Below, in pieces: positions 32,006-41,875 of a DNA stretch of 64,000 nucleotides (the stretch's first letter is position 1; the number at the start of each line of letters is the position of its first letter). A program made the position numbers and the translations under genes. The notes below the pieces were generated by a model, which did no database searches, was not told where the DNA came from, and saw nothing but the letters and a program-made list of their open reading frames with translations. The DNA comes from Apoda limacodes. Taxonomy: Eukaryota > Arthropoda > Insecta > Lepidoptera > Limacodidae. Location of the stretch: NCBI GenBank assembly GCA_946406115.1, contig OX291550.1:4330803-4394802 (forward strand), read 5' to 3'.

Positions 32006-33522
32006 CACATTTACTAATTGTTTTTCTAAATAAACTTTTATCTACTATATAAAATGATTTTTAAGTATTATTTTCTTCACAAGTGTGTTACAAAACGTCG
32101 TATGATACATGTTTTTATTGATAATTACCGTCCTCGGTCCACTTAACAACCTCACCTAATGGATCAGGTGTCAATGGTGCCTCAGCGGCAATCACTAACA
32201 TTACACACTTGTACCATAATGTACTATTAGAGCTATTTAACTTGGGAGTCTCAAGTTAAAATCATGTTGTGCTAAACAAAACACAATATGTGTTTATCGT
32301 AATTGGAAGTAACAAGCATGCAATGAGGGTTGAAATTTTTAAGTATTATTAATAAAAAAAAATTCAAGGCGTCAGGAAATAAACTAATTCTACTGCAACG
32401 CGTAGACTGACTACTACGCAAACTCTAGCAAAATCAATATATAATGACCTAAAATCAGAAGCGTCAGTAGTTTCAGCAAGTAAAGTTAAAGTTGATTTAC
32501 ATCCTAGGGCAGTCAACTCGTGAGTATGAATGATCCGTGTTAATGTCATAGGACTTTGACCGGTGCATCTTTCATGTAAATTTTACAAATACAGAGTCTG
32601 TACCCACATTATGATGTAGATAATGTCCAGCCGTTCCAGTTACTACGTTCTGGAGAACAAAACCGTGATAAAACATAATACTATATCTATAGTTTAGTCT
32701 GTTTCCGTGTTAGTAACATCATCACACATCGTAAATGTGTAGGTATGTATGTATCTATAACGTCACAGTTTGGATCCCGAAAGCAGACAACGAGTGCCTT
32801 GATACACATTACACACCCATATCATAATGTGGGTGACACCTTTTTTCACAAACCAGTTTTTAGTCTTGCGTTACATGTGATAGCTTATTGACACATCACA
32901 GCTTCTATCTTATGTAGTGTATCTGGAGCCGATATTTGACGAATAAAGCCACTTTAATTTTGTTACAAAGGTATTATGTAAGCTGTTTTTCAGAAGAATA
33001 TATAAAGTAACACATAAACATTGTTTGTATTTATGTGTGTAAGTAAGGGAGAAAAGTATAGGCATATTACTTTCTTCTATCGTCCTAAAATCTGCTAAGC
33101 AAATTTACGTAAATCTTGTAAATGAAGCCGTGTCGTCTCTTTTGTTCGTAATTCACTTCTTTGAATGTTCTCAATAACAGACTCAATTTGTGCGGCCTTT
33201 TTATTATTCTTGTCAAGAACAAAAAAACGGGCACAATACTTCATTTACGAAGATTTGTGTCGTTGCTATTATATTGTTTCATTTACTTCGTCTCTGTTCT
33301 TAAACTAAATTCTTACTTTACGGAAGATACGGTCTGGCCGAAATATTTAATTTGGGTTGGTTGTTAAACTTGTTTCTAGAACACAAATATTAGATTGGTA
33401 CAACAAATAATAAAACTTATGGGTCATGATCGCCGAATGTGAGTAACCATTGTAATAACAATACTTGAACTAAAGCAAGGTTTAAATGCTGTACTACTAT
33501 TTTTTACTTACATAAAATACTA
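32006..33522. other. Intergenic, no gene seen
   Basis: AT-rich. A short block near 32,805-32,838 (ATATCATAATGTGGGTGACA) recurs near 13,345-13,375. The small open frames at 32.36 and 33.16 kb show no domain. Confidence 0.4.
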
Positions 33523-33745
33523 GCTGTGCCCGCGGTTCCACCCGCGCTAAATTCAGTTATCAAGCTATATCCGATTTTGCTCATCCCACGAAAACGTTAT
33601 AATTTTTTCAGGATAAAAAGTAGCATATACGTTTATCCAGAGTGTCAGCTGACTCAGTACTAAATTTCATTAAAGTTGGTTCAGCCGTTTGAGCGTGAAG
33701 AAGAAACAAACTCATTCACAAACCTTCACCTTTATAATATTAATT
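33523..33745 (+). mobile_element. Family C-like repeat (ACTAGCTGTGCCCGCGG type)
   Basis: Starts ACTAGCTGTGCCCGCGGTTC, has AAAAAGTAGCATATACGTTT and GTTGGTTCAGCCGTTTGAGC, and ends CACCTTTATAATATTAATTG. This is the standard structure of this abundant lepidopteran repeat, here nearly complete. Confidence 0.8.
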
Positions 33746-33749
33746 GGGG

Positions 33750-34045
33750 TTGGAGGCAGATTTCCAAAAAAAAAATGATGCACGTTTTTTTTGTTAGTCA
33801 CAAATAGTCCGCATACCAATTTTTAGCTTTCTACCTTGAAAATTGCGGAATGCTTCATACAAAATTGCACCCCCCATTTAAGAAAAGTGGGGGGTTAGAA
33901 AGAGACAAAAAGTAGCCTATGTTACTCTCCATCCCTTCAACTATCTCCACTTAAAAAATCACGTCAATTCCTCGCTCCGTTTTGCCGTGAAAGACGGACA
34001 AACATACACACACATACACTTTCCCATTTATAATATTATGTATGG
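33750..34045 (+). mobile_element. Second family C-like repeat, tandem neighbour
   Basis: Contains AAAAAGTAGCCTATGTTACT, CCGTTTTGCCGTGAAAGACG, CAAACATACACACACATACA and CATTTATAATATTATGTATG. It follows the previous copy directly and in the same orientation, but is too diverged to be a simple duplication. Confidence 0.7.
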
Positions 34046-34750
34046 ATATTGATGGATAAAGAAAGAAAGCACGGTATTGTACGGACATTGAAAATTATGG
34101 CATAACTTGTCTAGAAAAACACAAAACCATTTTAATTAAGATTGTGTGTTTTTAGTTTAAGAGGGCGATATAGGCCAGAAAGCTAATTTCTGTAATTCGT
34201 TGAAATATAAAATTACGTTGTGTATGTAAATGAACTATAAATCATTAGATAATGTCATATACATTACTATGAGATATATATGTTATATACTTCTTAAGTA
34301 ATTTATATTGTAATGTCGCCTTGAAACTTTAATTTTTTTGTATGGAATTTAAAGTTATTACCGTTTTGTAGTCACATTTATTGACTTTTAGCTACAACTT
34401 AGAGTCTATGCACTAGATAACAAGGTATTCTAGTTATTTAACCAACTTTCATTACAAGCAAATGCAAAACACGCTTTAAAAATTTGCACAAGTGTTGAAA
34501 CAACGGTCACTTCCAGATTTTTTATTGCATTAAATACAATAAATGAAAATCATTCAGTAAGGTAATGCACTAGACAAAAGCAAGTTTTATAACATATATT
34601 TTTTGCAATGCTTTAGATGCTATAGTTTAGCCACAAAAACGGCGTATTTTCGCGGTCTAGCCTATACCCTAGCCTTAACGTCGCGTTCCCTAAAAATTTT
34701 GTTAATTCCCTAAAAAGTTTATTTTGTTAATAAATAAAGTTTAACAGTAA
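34046..34750. other. Intergenic, no gene seen
   Basis: AT-rich spacer to the Harbinger-type element. Confidence 0.35.
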
Positions 34751-35295
34751 GGCCCAGAACACATGGTGAAACGTAAAAGCGACAAAACTGCACCTCCTGC
34801 TTACTTTTGAGTTTCATTTGAGTTTATGCCATGGACTCCTTTGACAAACCGCACATGACGCAACCAGGTTGAAACCGGTTTCGAACGCATTGCAAAGCAG
34901 TCGCATTGCAACCGCGAGCAGGAAACTGTGTTTGCGTTTCATTTGCAGTTTTTTCGATGCGACAAAATGGCTTTTGACGAAAATAAAACATTCAATTTGT
35001 GTTGGACGTTGAGAAGTATCCTTTCTTGTACAATACAATACTATCAAGCTACTCAAGCAGAACTGACACTGATAAAGCATGGGCAAAACTTGGAAAAACA
35101 ATGAAGATACAAATACATTTATATTTACATTTTACACACGTCTGTTCTCAAAGAATCTGAAATGATTGTGATAATTTCATCACATTGGGGTACAATTTAG
35201 GTTGCGCCGTGTGTGGATAACGTCTGAAATTAGTTTCAAACCAATAATTTCAAAAGGGTTTCGTTGCAGTTGCGTTTCACCGTCTGTTCTGGGCC
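34751..35295 (+). mobile_element. PIF/Harbinger-type element with MADF remnant
   Basis: A 545-bp element. The left end GGCCCAGAACACATGGTGAA-ACG and the reverse complement of the right end, GGCCCAGAACAGACGGTGAA-ACG, form inverted repeats of about 23 bp with two mismatches. Both sides are flanked by TAA (34,748-34,750 and 35,296-35,298), the 3-bp duplication typical of PIF/Harbinger. GTTTCATTTGCAG and GTTGCGTTTCACC-like words recur inside the ends. It carries only the start of a MADF-domain gene and no transposase, so it is non-autonomous. Confidence 0.8.
34967..35106 (+). pseudogene. MADF-domain protein fragment
   Basis: MADF domains bind DNA; in PIF/Harbinger elements the accessory protein that works with the transposase has a Myb or MADF domain. 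From ATG 34,967 the frame gives MAFDENKTFNL. A frame change near 35,000 then leads to LDVEKYPFLYNTILSSYSSR and TDTDKAWAKLGKTMK, the classic VEKYP.LY...Y..R...AW..L MADF core. The second half of the domain and the rest of the protein are missing. The minus-strand frame overlapping this is a shadow. Confidence 0.75.
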
Positions 35296-35299
35296 TAAG

Positions 35300-35620
35300 T
35301 GTAAAATATAAGAGTTAAAAGGGCAAGTGGAAGGGTTGAGGGTAAAGGGTAAGGGTACGAGGTAAAGGTTAAGGGAAAGAATTTAGGGTAAGGATTAAGG
35401 GTAAGGTGTAAGGTAAGAGTAAGGGTGAGGGCTAAAGGTAAGACTAAGAGTTAAGGGTTAGTGGTTAAGGGTTAAGAGTTAAAGAGTAAGGGTAAAGATT
35501 AAGCTAATGGTTAAGAGTAAGAGAAAATATATGGATATATCTGAAGTGTGAAGGTAAGGGTCAAGGCCAATAGGTAAGATTAAGGGTTATGGTAATGGAA
35601 TATGGTAATTACTAAGATTC
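35300..35620 (+). repeat. Degenerate GGGTAA/GGGTTA-like purine-rich array
   Basis: About 300 bp of words such as AAGGGTAAGG, GGTTAAGGG, TTAAGGGTTA and GGTAAGAGTAAGGG, almost free of C on the plus strand, interrupted near 35,520-35,550. The period is mostly 6 but irregular. It starts right at the right end of the Harbinger-type element. Confidence 0.8.
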
Positions 35621-35984
35621 TCTGTAGAAAGTAAAAACAATATGATTGACATATTCTAATTTCTAGGCATGGTGGTGCTGGTATAGTTCATATTTTGCTA
35701 CACATATATAATCATAGTACTCGGCTATGTTTGACCGTTGGGAACAAAACTGTGTATAGCAAGTTGTTCCCAATTCTATGAGATCAATCGAGGATGTGGG
35801 CATATACATACGCAAAAAGATATACCAATCTAGAGAAAGTATATAATTTCAATCACGACTTATTACTTTTCTAAGTGGTATTCTCAATATTACAATTCAT
35901 TTATGACATAAGTCAAATTAAAACGAAACATTAATTACACTCAATTCATTAGATATCTGAAATTGCCTATGAATTAATTGTCTC
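35621..35984. other. Intergenic, no gene seen
   Basis: AT-rich. Confidence 0.35.
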
Positions 35985-36180
35985 AGAATTAATCAATTCT
36001 GATAATTCGCTTGAGATCCATTAACATAATAGCACTCGAACTCTGCTCAAACCGATGTGAATGCGCTTTGGAGAGATCATTGGTTTCTGCTCGAAGTGAA
36101 ATGGCTAAGGCTCTTCGTTTGTTACAGTCCGTGCGATTGCATACTCCACTCATAAATAAATGGGAAATATTAATCAATTT
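35985..36180 (+). repeat. Dispersed repeat, related to 55,885-56,060
   Basis: CTTGAGATCCATTAACATAA, TAGCACTCGAACTCTGCTCA and CCGATGTGAATGCG align with TTTGAGATCTTTGGTATCAC, TGGCTCTCGAAAGCTGCTCG and CAGCTGTGAATT at 55.89 kb. Frames on both strands here (62 and 69 residues) have no domain. Confidence 0.5.
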
Positions 36181-37914
36181 ATCGTTCTCGAAATTACCTA
36201 TGAATCGGATAAATTCCTAACAAGATTTTACCTTTCAATGTAAAAAAGTTTAGAAAATCATTATGCTAAGGACTGTTTGGTAACTATGTGGAATATTTGC
36301 TTTTTATTGGGATCCATTAACATTGCTCTGCACAATGTTTGACCCTGGCTTTATAATGTGAGGTCCCCAACCCCCTAAATATCCCTAGCCTATAGCTTAG
36401 TGAAAGACTTGTGATATGTACGTGAACATTTATTAATATAGATACAGGAAAACATTACCGAGTTTAGCCGTAGAAATTTTACAAGTCTGCGGATTCCTAG
36501 CGCGTTCGCCAATATCACCTTTGCTCTGCCACTGTGCCGCGTGTTCGTCCCTCCGTTAGGTTGTCCTTGCGTAAGAGACCTGGAATTGATGAGGTAAAGT
36601 GTATATATTTTAAACATAGAAGACGTTGTCTGCTGCAAAAGAAAAATCTCCCTTTTGGGAAAGTAGATAGTCCTTTCCTTGTCTCCAAAGTCGTAATTTC
36701 TGTTCCACGAAGTTTAGGCTTCAGAGATGAGAAATTAAGACTTGCCCAATGGATGACCGTAGATGGTAAAGGTCAATCACCCTTAATCCAGAAAGGCCTT
36801 TCCGAAAAGCGCTTTCCTTTTTTACACAAGGACTATCTAGACCAAACTACGTTACAGTCTGAAAATACGACACTTAGAAACAAACAAAAGTTCTCACAAA
36901 ATTACAATAAGTGTCGAGTAGTTATTTACGTTAATTAAATCACGGGTTAGGATGGGCTCTCCGAGCCTGGAGTAAATAAATGTGTTGCTGAAATAAACGG
37001 GGTTAATACATACAATATTTCCAAACAAAGATCTTCTAAGTAATATCTACTTTTAAAACACAAATAAGTTCAAGATTTAATGAATTTAAATATATCTTTA
37101 CTCAAGATTCGAAATCTATGTTATTATTGGAAACTCGATTAGAAACAATTAAGGATTGAGTATATTTCAAACTAGTTTGCTAGAATATTTACAGTTTTAC
37201 TGAAAATTGATAATGCAGTTATACTTAGCTTTGAACAAAGGTCTCCGTACGTTAACACGTAACACTCTCACAGTTCGCTCCCTCGCTAAATTCACCTTTC
37301 GCGTCTTATTCCCCTTTGCCTCTAATCTCCACTGCCCACGTGTTAGCCTTCCTTTAGTATCATTTTGACTCCCTACGTGTTAGCCTTACTTAAGTTAAAA
37401 AATGACTGCCACGATTCCCGCCTTCCTTCTGCAATGCCCTGGCGCACCCTTGTGTCGGAGTAAAGCTGTAACTCTCAATAATACGTTAGTGTTATTCGGC
37501 CTTATCGCCTTTGCAATAAGCCCGTAAATCTCTTATTCTTCTGACCATGCGAAAACCATCCCTTACGCGAATCATCTATCTCGTACGCACTTGTACGTCT
37601 TTCTCGCTCTTGAATTTTGGCGCGTTGATGCATCATGCCGCAAGACATAGCGACAACATCTTAGAACCGACCATCTGTTAATTAATCATATATAATAAAC
37701 GCAACAAAAAATATTGTACCTGACCTAAGCATTCCAGGCAAATGTACAAGTTTTAAATATTTTGAAACCTCGAAGTCATAACTAATTTGTTACATAATTG
37801 AAATTTATTTAGGTACCCGTGTGGACCTGACAATAAGTTTTAGAAATAACAATAGATAGAACAAGGGGAAGAGAGAACACAGAAGCAAATTAAATAACAA
37901 TTCAACAGGGTAAT
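36181..37914. other. Intergenic; longest non-mobile open frame
   Basis: A 134-residue frame at 36,534-36,938 (+) is the longest here outside the transposons and arrays. It is basic and has no motif I know; length alone is not enough to call it a gene. 37,240-37,700 is pyrimidine- and GC-richer, with ACGTGTTAGCCTT repeated at 37,339 and 37,376. It could be an old solo LTR or repeat but no ends were found. Confidence 0.35.
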
Positions 37915-38010
37915 TTTTTTTTTTAAATACCTCTAAGGCGGCAAACAAATTTACGGTTCGGCTGATGGTAAGCGGTCACCGCAGCCTGTGGACGCGTTGT
38001 AATCTGGCGG
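37915..38010 (-). mobile_element. LINE 3' end (same family as 24.6 kb)
   Basis: A T-run, then CTAAGGCGGCAAACAAATTT, GGCTGATGGTAAGCGGTCAC and CGCAGCCTGTGGACGCG, is the reverse complement of the LINE 3' UTR at 24.91-24.99 kb. Severely 5'-truncated. Confidence 0.75.
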
Positions 38011-41000
38011 TATCATTCACGCGTTGAGGATCCTTAGATATAGGTGGAATACGTACGAACGGACTGATGGACGGATATGACAAAACTTTAAGGTTTTTGT
38101 TTATCTCAATTGGCTACGGTACTCTTATCAGTAGTCAAATACCGTATTACAGAATACGTAACGTACATTAAACGTATAAAAAACATTTTCAATTAACAGT
38201 GTGAAATAATTAAGGTAAAAAACTTTTGATGCTACTAAATAATTATAAAGTTGAGCCTCGAAATAGACTATAAATAAAGTTCGCACAACACTACGTAGTA
38301 ACTTATTTATAACATGTGACAACACCGCTAGACTACATCTGCGTCCTGCGTTACGTATGTGTTCACAGTTGTCTTTCAAAGTTTCTAGCTGAGCACCCTA
38401 GTAAATTTATATTAAGCTTACTTTTATATTCATAAATTAAATAAAAACTTTCCGCCACTTTCTGGCTTTACCATCATCTTATCAGCTCCAGGGTACCATA
38501 TTATTGCATTGTCACCGAAATCTTGCTTGATAATACTATGTTCATAGGCATAGTGCTACGGGCAATGACTGACTTTATTCCCCATTATATATATATAAAT
38601 ATATTTATATGTATATAATAACTACAAAAAAAATGTTAAACTCAAAGGCTAAATAAATTCCATTTGCGATCAACAAAAATTGATCAGTAATGCAGAAATA
38701 TAAGAAAAACAAAACAAAAAAAAATGATACCAGCTTGAACTTGTGACGAACGCAAATTTGTCAATTTCAACTTCACTAACATTTAGATCAAGTGATTTTA
38801 TTCATGGAATTGGCTAAAAAACTAGGAACAGTAGCGCGAATTTTACTAACCTCGATTTTTGTGGATGTCTTGAATCTCCTTGCCAGGAAATCCGCGAGAT
38901 CCTAACGTTTTTGCGTATTGTTCCATTATTTTCCTTTTGCGGACACCAAGGTTGTAGAGTATGTTCTCGACAAGGCTCTCTTAAGGGCCTTTTTTCGAAC
39001 CACTAAGACACGGAAAACAAGTATACGGCACTGTAGTCTGTGGACGTATACAATTAATTAGTCGCTTTAAAGAAGTTTTGATTACTAGTTAGACCCTCGG
39101 ACAGCGTTATCGACACCAAATCTAACTTATAGTTAAACCTTCTTATACCTTCCCATTAGCAAAATCGAATTAAGTAAGAATTTGATCCGTACCATATTTT
39201 ACCAAAGAATGTTATGACAGAAAAGTTTATGACTAATATCCCAAGTGCCAAGTTGTCTACTAAAAGTTTATGACTAATATCCCAAGTGCCAAGTTGTCTA
39301 CTAAAATCGAAAGTTTTAGCTCATTCGTGTGCTTATTAAAAGTTTTCAGACGAGAAGCAAATACCGAAAAGTTTTCTGATTAGAATGTCAGGTTTCAGTT
39401 TTTGATCTACCCACTAGATCGTAAAATGGTTATTTACTGATTAGTAATATCATTGTTCATTTGTTATATAAAATATATCTTTCCAGATACCTTTTTTATT
39501 AGTGTTAAGTTTAGCGTTTGTTTTCAAAATTTTAGGTCGATTAATTTTTTAAGTCAATACTTATATAGAAATTAATATTTAAGAGCCTTAACTATAAGTT
39601 AAATACTTTTTAAAGACTTATCCAAGAATATTTCAACAATGGGGTAAGCAAACAAAATATAATTCATACTTGAACTATACGTATGGTGAGCTACTCCTAG
39701 AACCTTCGTTTTACATTTCATAACAAATCTGTATTGTGGTTTAGCTCAGACACCTTCCTGATAAATTTCATTAGAATCGATGTAAAGTCATATGGACAGA
39801 CGGACGTGCATGCCGTTTTTGTTATTTGGTTGCGGACCCCATATAAGGATTTTTTAGCAACCAAAACGCGTAGAATCTCGAAGACAAGTAGTTCTAAAAA
39901 ATTTAAACATATCTTAAGTGTATAGATGTGTCGATTGAACAGAAGGTTATAGAAGAACGAGATCGTGAGTATTTCAGCAAAGCTGATTTGGGAGCCACCT
40001 GAGCTTTAATCTGAATTCGGTAATACTATGGCCGTACTTACGTAGACCGTATGTTACACTTATGCATGAGTTCAGAAGCCCCTCAAGTTAGCTAAGCTAC
40101 TTATCGGTAAGGTCAAGATAACTAGCATCAGCATGATCACTAACAGATAGAAGGAGACCATCGATTCATCCAAAACAAACTATTAGGAGTGTACTCCAGG
40201 TAGGTAACTTACATCTACACCAATATTTAAATTTGTATATTTTTATTCTTCCACTAAACAAAACCTACCTACAGTATCCCTGAGTAACATAAGCTATATT
40301 TTATTCTCAATAAAATAAGTTTGGAGACAGAAGCCACTTTTCTTTTACGTCGCAACAAAGCAACGTGGTAACCTCATTTTCTCTGTATTTTTACACAAAG
40401 CAGGAGTTCCCACGAGTACTATTTTTCTGCAGGCACTATTCCTCACTTCGTAATGATGAACACAATTGACTTGACTTTTGGGCCAGAGATAGCTGTCCGG
40501 GGAGAGTAGAGCGAAGAGGGGGAGAATAGGTTTTTATATTATTTTGAAAATGTGTCTGCAATTCGGCTTTTTTCGGTCCCATAATATTACACAAACCGCA
40601 TGATCCTCGCCATTACTCTTAATGCATTTTACTTGTAAAATAAATTGGACGATTCATTTGTCACTGTCTCTACAGGGATATGTGTTTCACTAGTTACCGT
40701 TGATTTTGCAAGTATTATGTAAAGTAGAAAATAAAATGTTAAGTTTACTAATGTTACTTTAATCAATGGGTGAGCAATGCTTGCAAATTTATGAAATATG
40801 TGTAGTAAAGGCAGGTTACATTTAGAGATAAGGTATATATTCTGTCATGTTTTTATTGTTTGTTGTACGTCACCACATTTGCCTCTTCTTGGAAAAAGTA
40901 AGCTGATGCCATAGTGGTCCAGCGGCGGACTGCGCTGACCTTTTGCAGGTAGCCTATGAAGCCTCTGATTTCACTAACGACTGCTGACATAAAATAACAA

Positions 41001-41110
41001 CAGCCGTATTATTCTTTTATTAATTCATATAATTATCCATTTATGAAAACGTAAACGAAATTTGCATTTAGCGTAGTTGTTGACCACTAAGATGTTATGT
41101 AACTGACACA
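38011..41110. other. Intergenic with repeat remnants
   Basis: Family E-type remnants: 38,060-38,125 (ATGGACGGATATGACA, TTGGCTACGGTACTC) and 39,780-39,870 (ATGGACAGACGGACGTGCAT, TTGGTTGCGGACCCCATA). 40,905-40,990 looks like a SINE remnant. A 41-bp direct duplication is listed separately. The errantivirus target site ACGT ends the stretch. No gene. Confidence 0.5.
39221..39302 (+). repeat. 41-bp perfect direct duplication
   Basis: Two identical adjacent copies, 39,221-39,261 and 39,262-39,302, starting AAAAGTTTATGACTAATATC. A recent slip or unequal exchange. Confidence 0.95.
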
Positions 41111-41114
41111 ACGT

Positions 41115-41388
41115 AGTTACGCTTGCTGGTCCTACGGTCAGGTTCGTAGAAATACCCAGTCAGCAAAACTAAACCTCCACGAAAGCGCGTGGGCGCCGGA
41201 TTGTTTTGACTAACGCTCAGACGACCACACGCACGGCGTTCGCCGGGCTCCTCTCGAGCTCTTAGTTTTAAGACAGTTCTATTGTAGATTCCATGTAAGA
41301 AACACGCTCTATTGTAGAGTAAATAAATTTTATATTAATTTTTAATTCTTTTTAAAAAAAAGTCCTTGCGCCCTGCATAAATTTGACT
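41115..41388 (+). repeat. 5' LTR (274 bp)
   Basis: Begins AGTTACGCTTGCTGG and ends GCATAAATTTGACT. Identical by eye to the 3' LTR. It contains the polyadenylation signal AATAAA at 41,322-41,327 and a direct repeat TCTATTGTAGA (near 41,279 and 41,309). Its first 58 bp duplicate the last env codons. No clear TATA box; errantiviral LTRs commonly use an initiator, which I could not place with confidence. Confidence 0.97.
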
Positions 41389-41407
41389 GGCGCAGCCGGT
41401 AGGATTC
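41388..41407 (+). other. Primer binding site, tRNA-Ser type
   Basis: TGGCGCAGCCGGTAGGATTC: its first T is the last base of the LTR. It is complementary to a 3' end ...CTGCGCCA, as in the tRNA-Ser used by gypsy, 17.6 and 297. Overlap of primer site and LTR is normal for errantiviruses. Confidence 0.9.
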
Positions 41408-41557
41408 CAGTTTCTTTTGCCGTCTTACGCGCGATAATTTCGGGTCAAAATCGTCCGTGTTTTTGTGTGGACTGTACAAGTGCGGGAATCCTCGAACCAA
41501 AAAAAAAATTAGTCTCCTGTGTAGCGGCCTGAGGACGACAGCTTATATCTGGAGGAC

Positions 41558-41581
41558 ATGGAAACGAGCAGATTTATGTGA
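41558..41581 (+). CDS. Leader uORF; its AUG is also the likely Env start
   Basis: In unspliced RNA the ATG at 41,558 opens seven codons and stops at TGA 41,579-41,581, some 295 nt before gag. The splice donor cuts this small frame two bases into its seventh codon (after 41,577). In the spliced RNA the first six codons plus two bases would join env exon 2 in the env reading frame. So one AUG can serve either as a uORF that restrains gag translation or as the env initiator. This is inferred from frame and splice consensus; no transcript was seen. Confidence 0.65.
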   Translation: METSRFM

Positions 41582-41583
41582 GT
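41578..41583 (+). promoter_or_regulatory. env splice donor
   Basis: GTGAGT is a full match to the intron start consensus. It sits directly after the leader AUG frame and pairs in phase with the acceptor at 46,867. A weaker GTTAGA candidate at the gag start (41,885) would give the wrong phase. Confidence 0.7.
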
Positions 41584-41875
41584 AGACCTTTTCACTTCCT
41601 GTCTTGTTCCTTTCTATTCCGGTAGCTGTATACAATTTTAATAATTTTCGGTCACAATCGCTGAACATTATCTGATTTTAATTATTTTGCACCAAAAATA
41701 GGCATTATATTTTACTTAAGTTTAAGATTTTGTGTTATTTAAAGAATATATTTAAACATTTTTGCATTAAATGAAACGAAGAAAATAAGAAAAGTTAATT
41801 TACATTATTGAAACAGATATTGATTTTATTGTGTTTTAACTAATTTTGTATTAAGTTTTTAGATTTATTATAAAA

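Noticed and set aside
35300..35620. Interstitial telomere repeat
   Set aside because: The lepidopteran telomere unit is TTAGG; this array is an irregular GGGTAA/GGTTAA mix.
37240..37700. Solo LTR
   Set aside because: GC- and pyrimidine-richer block with a duplicated ACGTGTTAGCCTT, but no matching ends or target duplication could be found.
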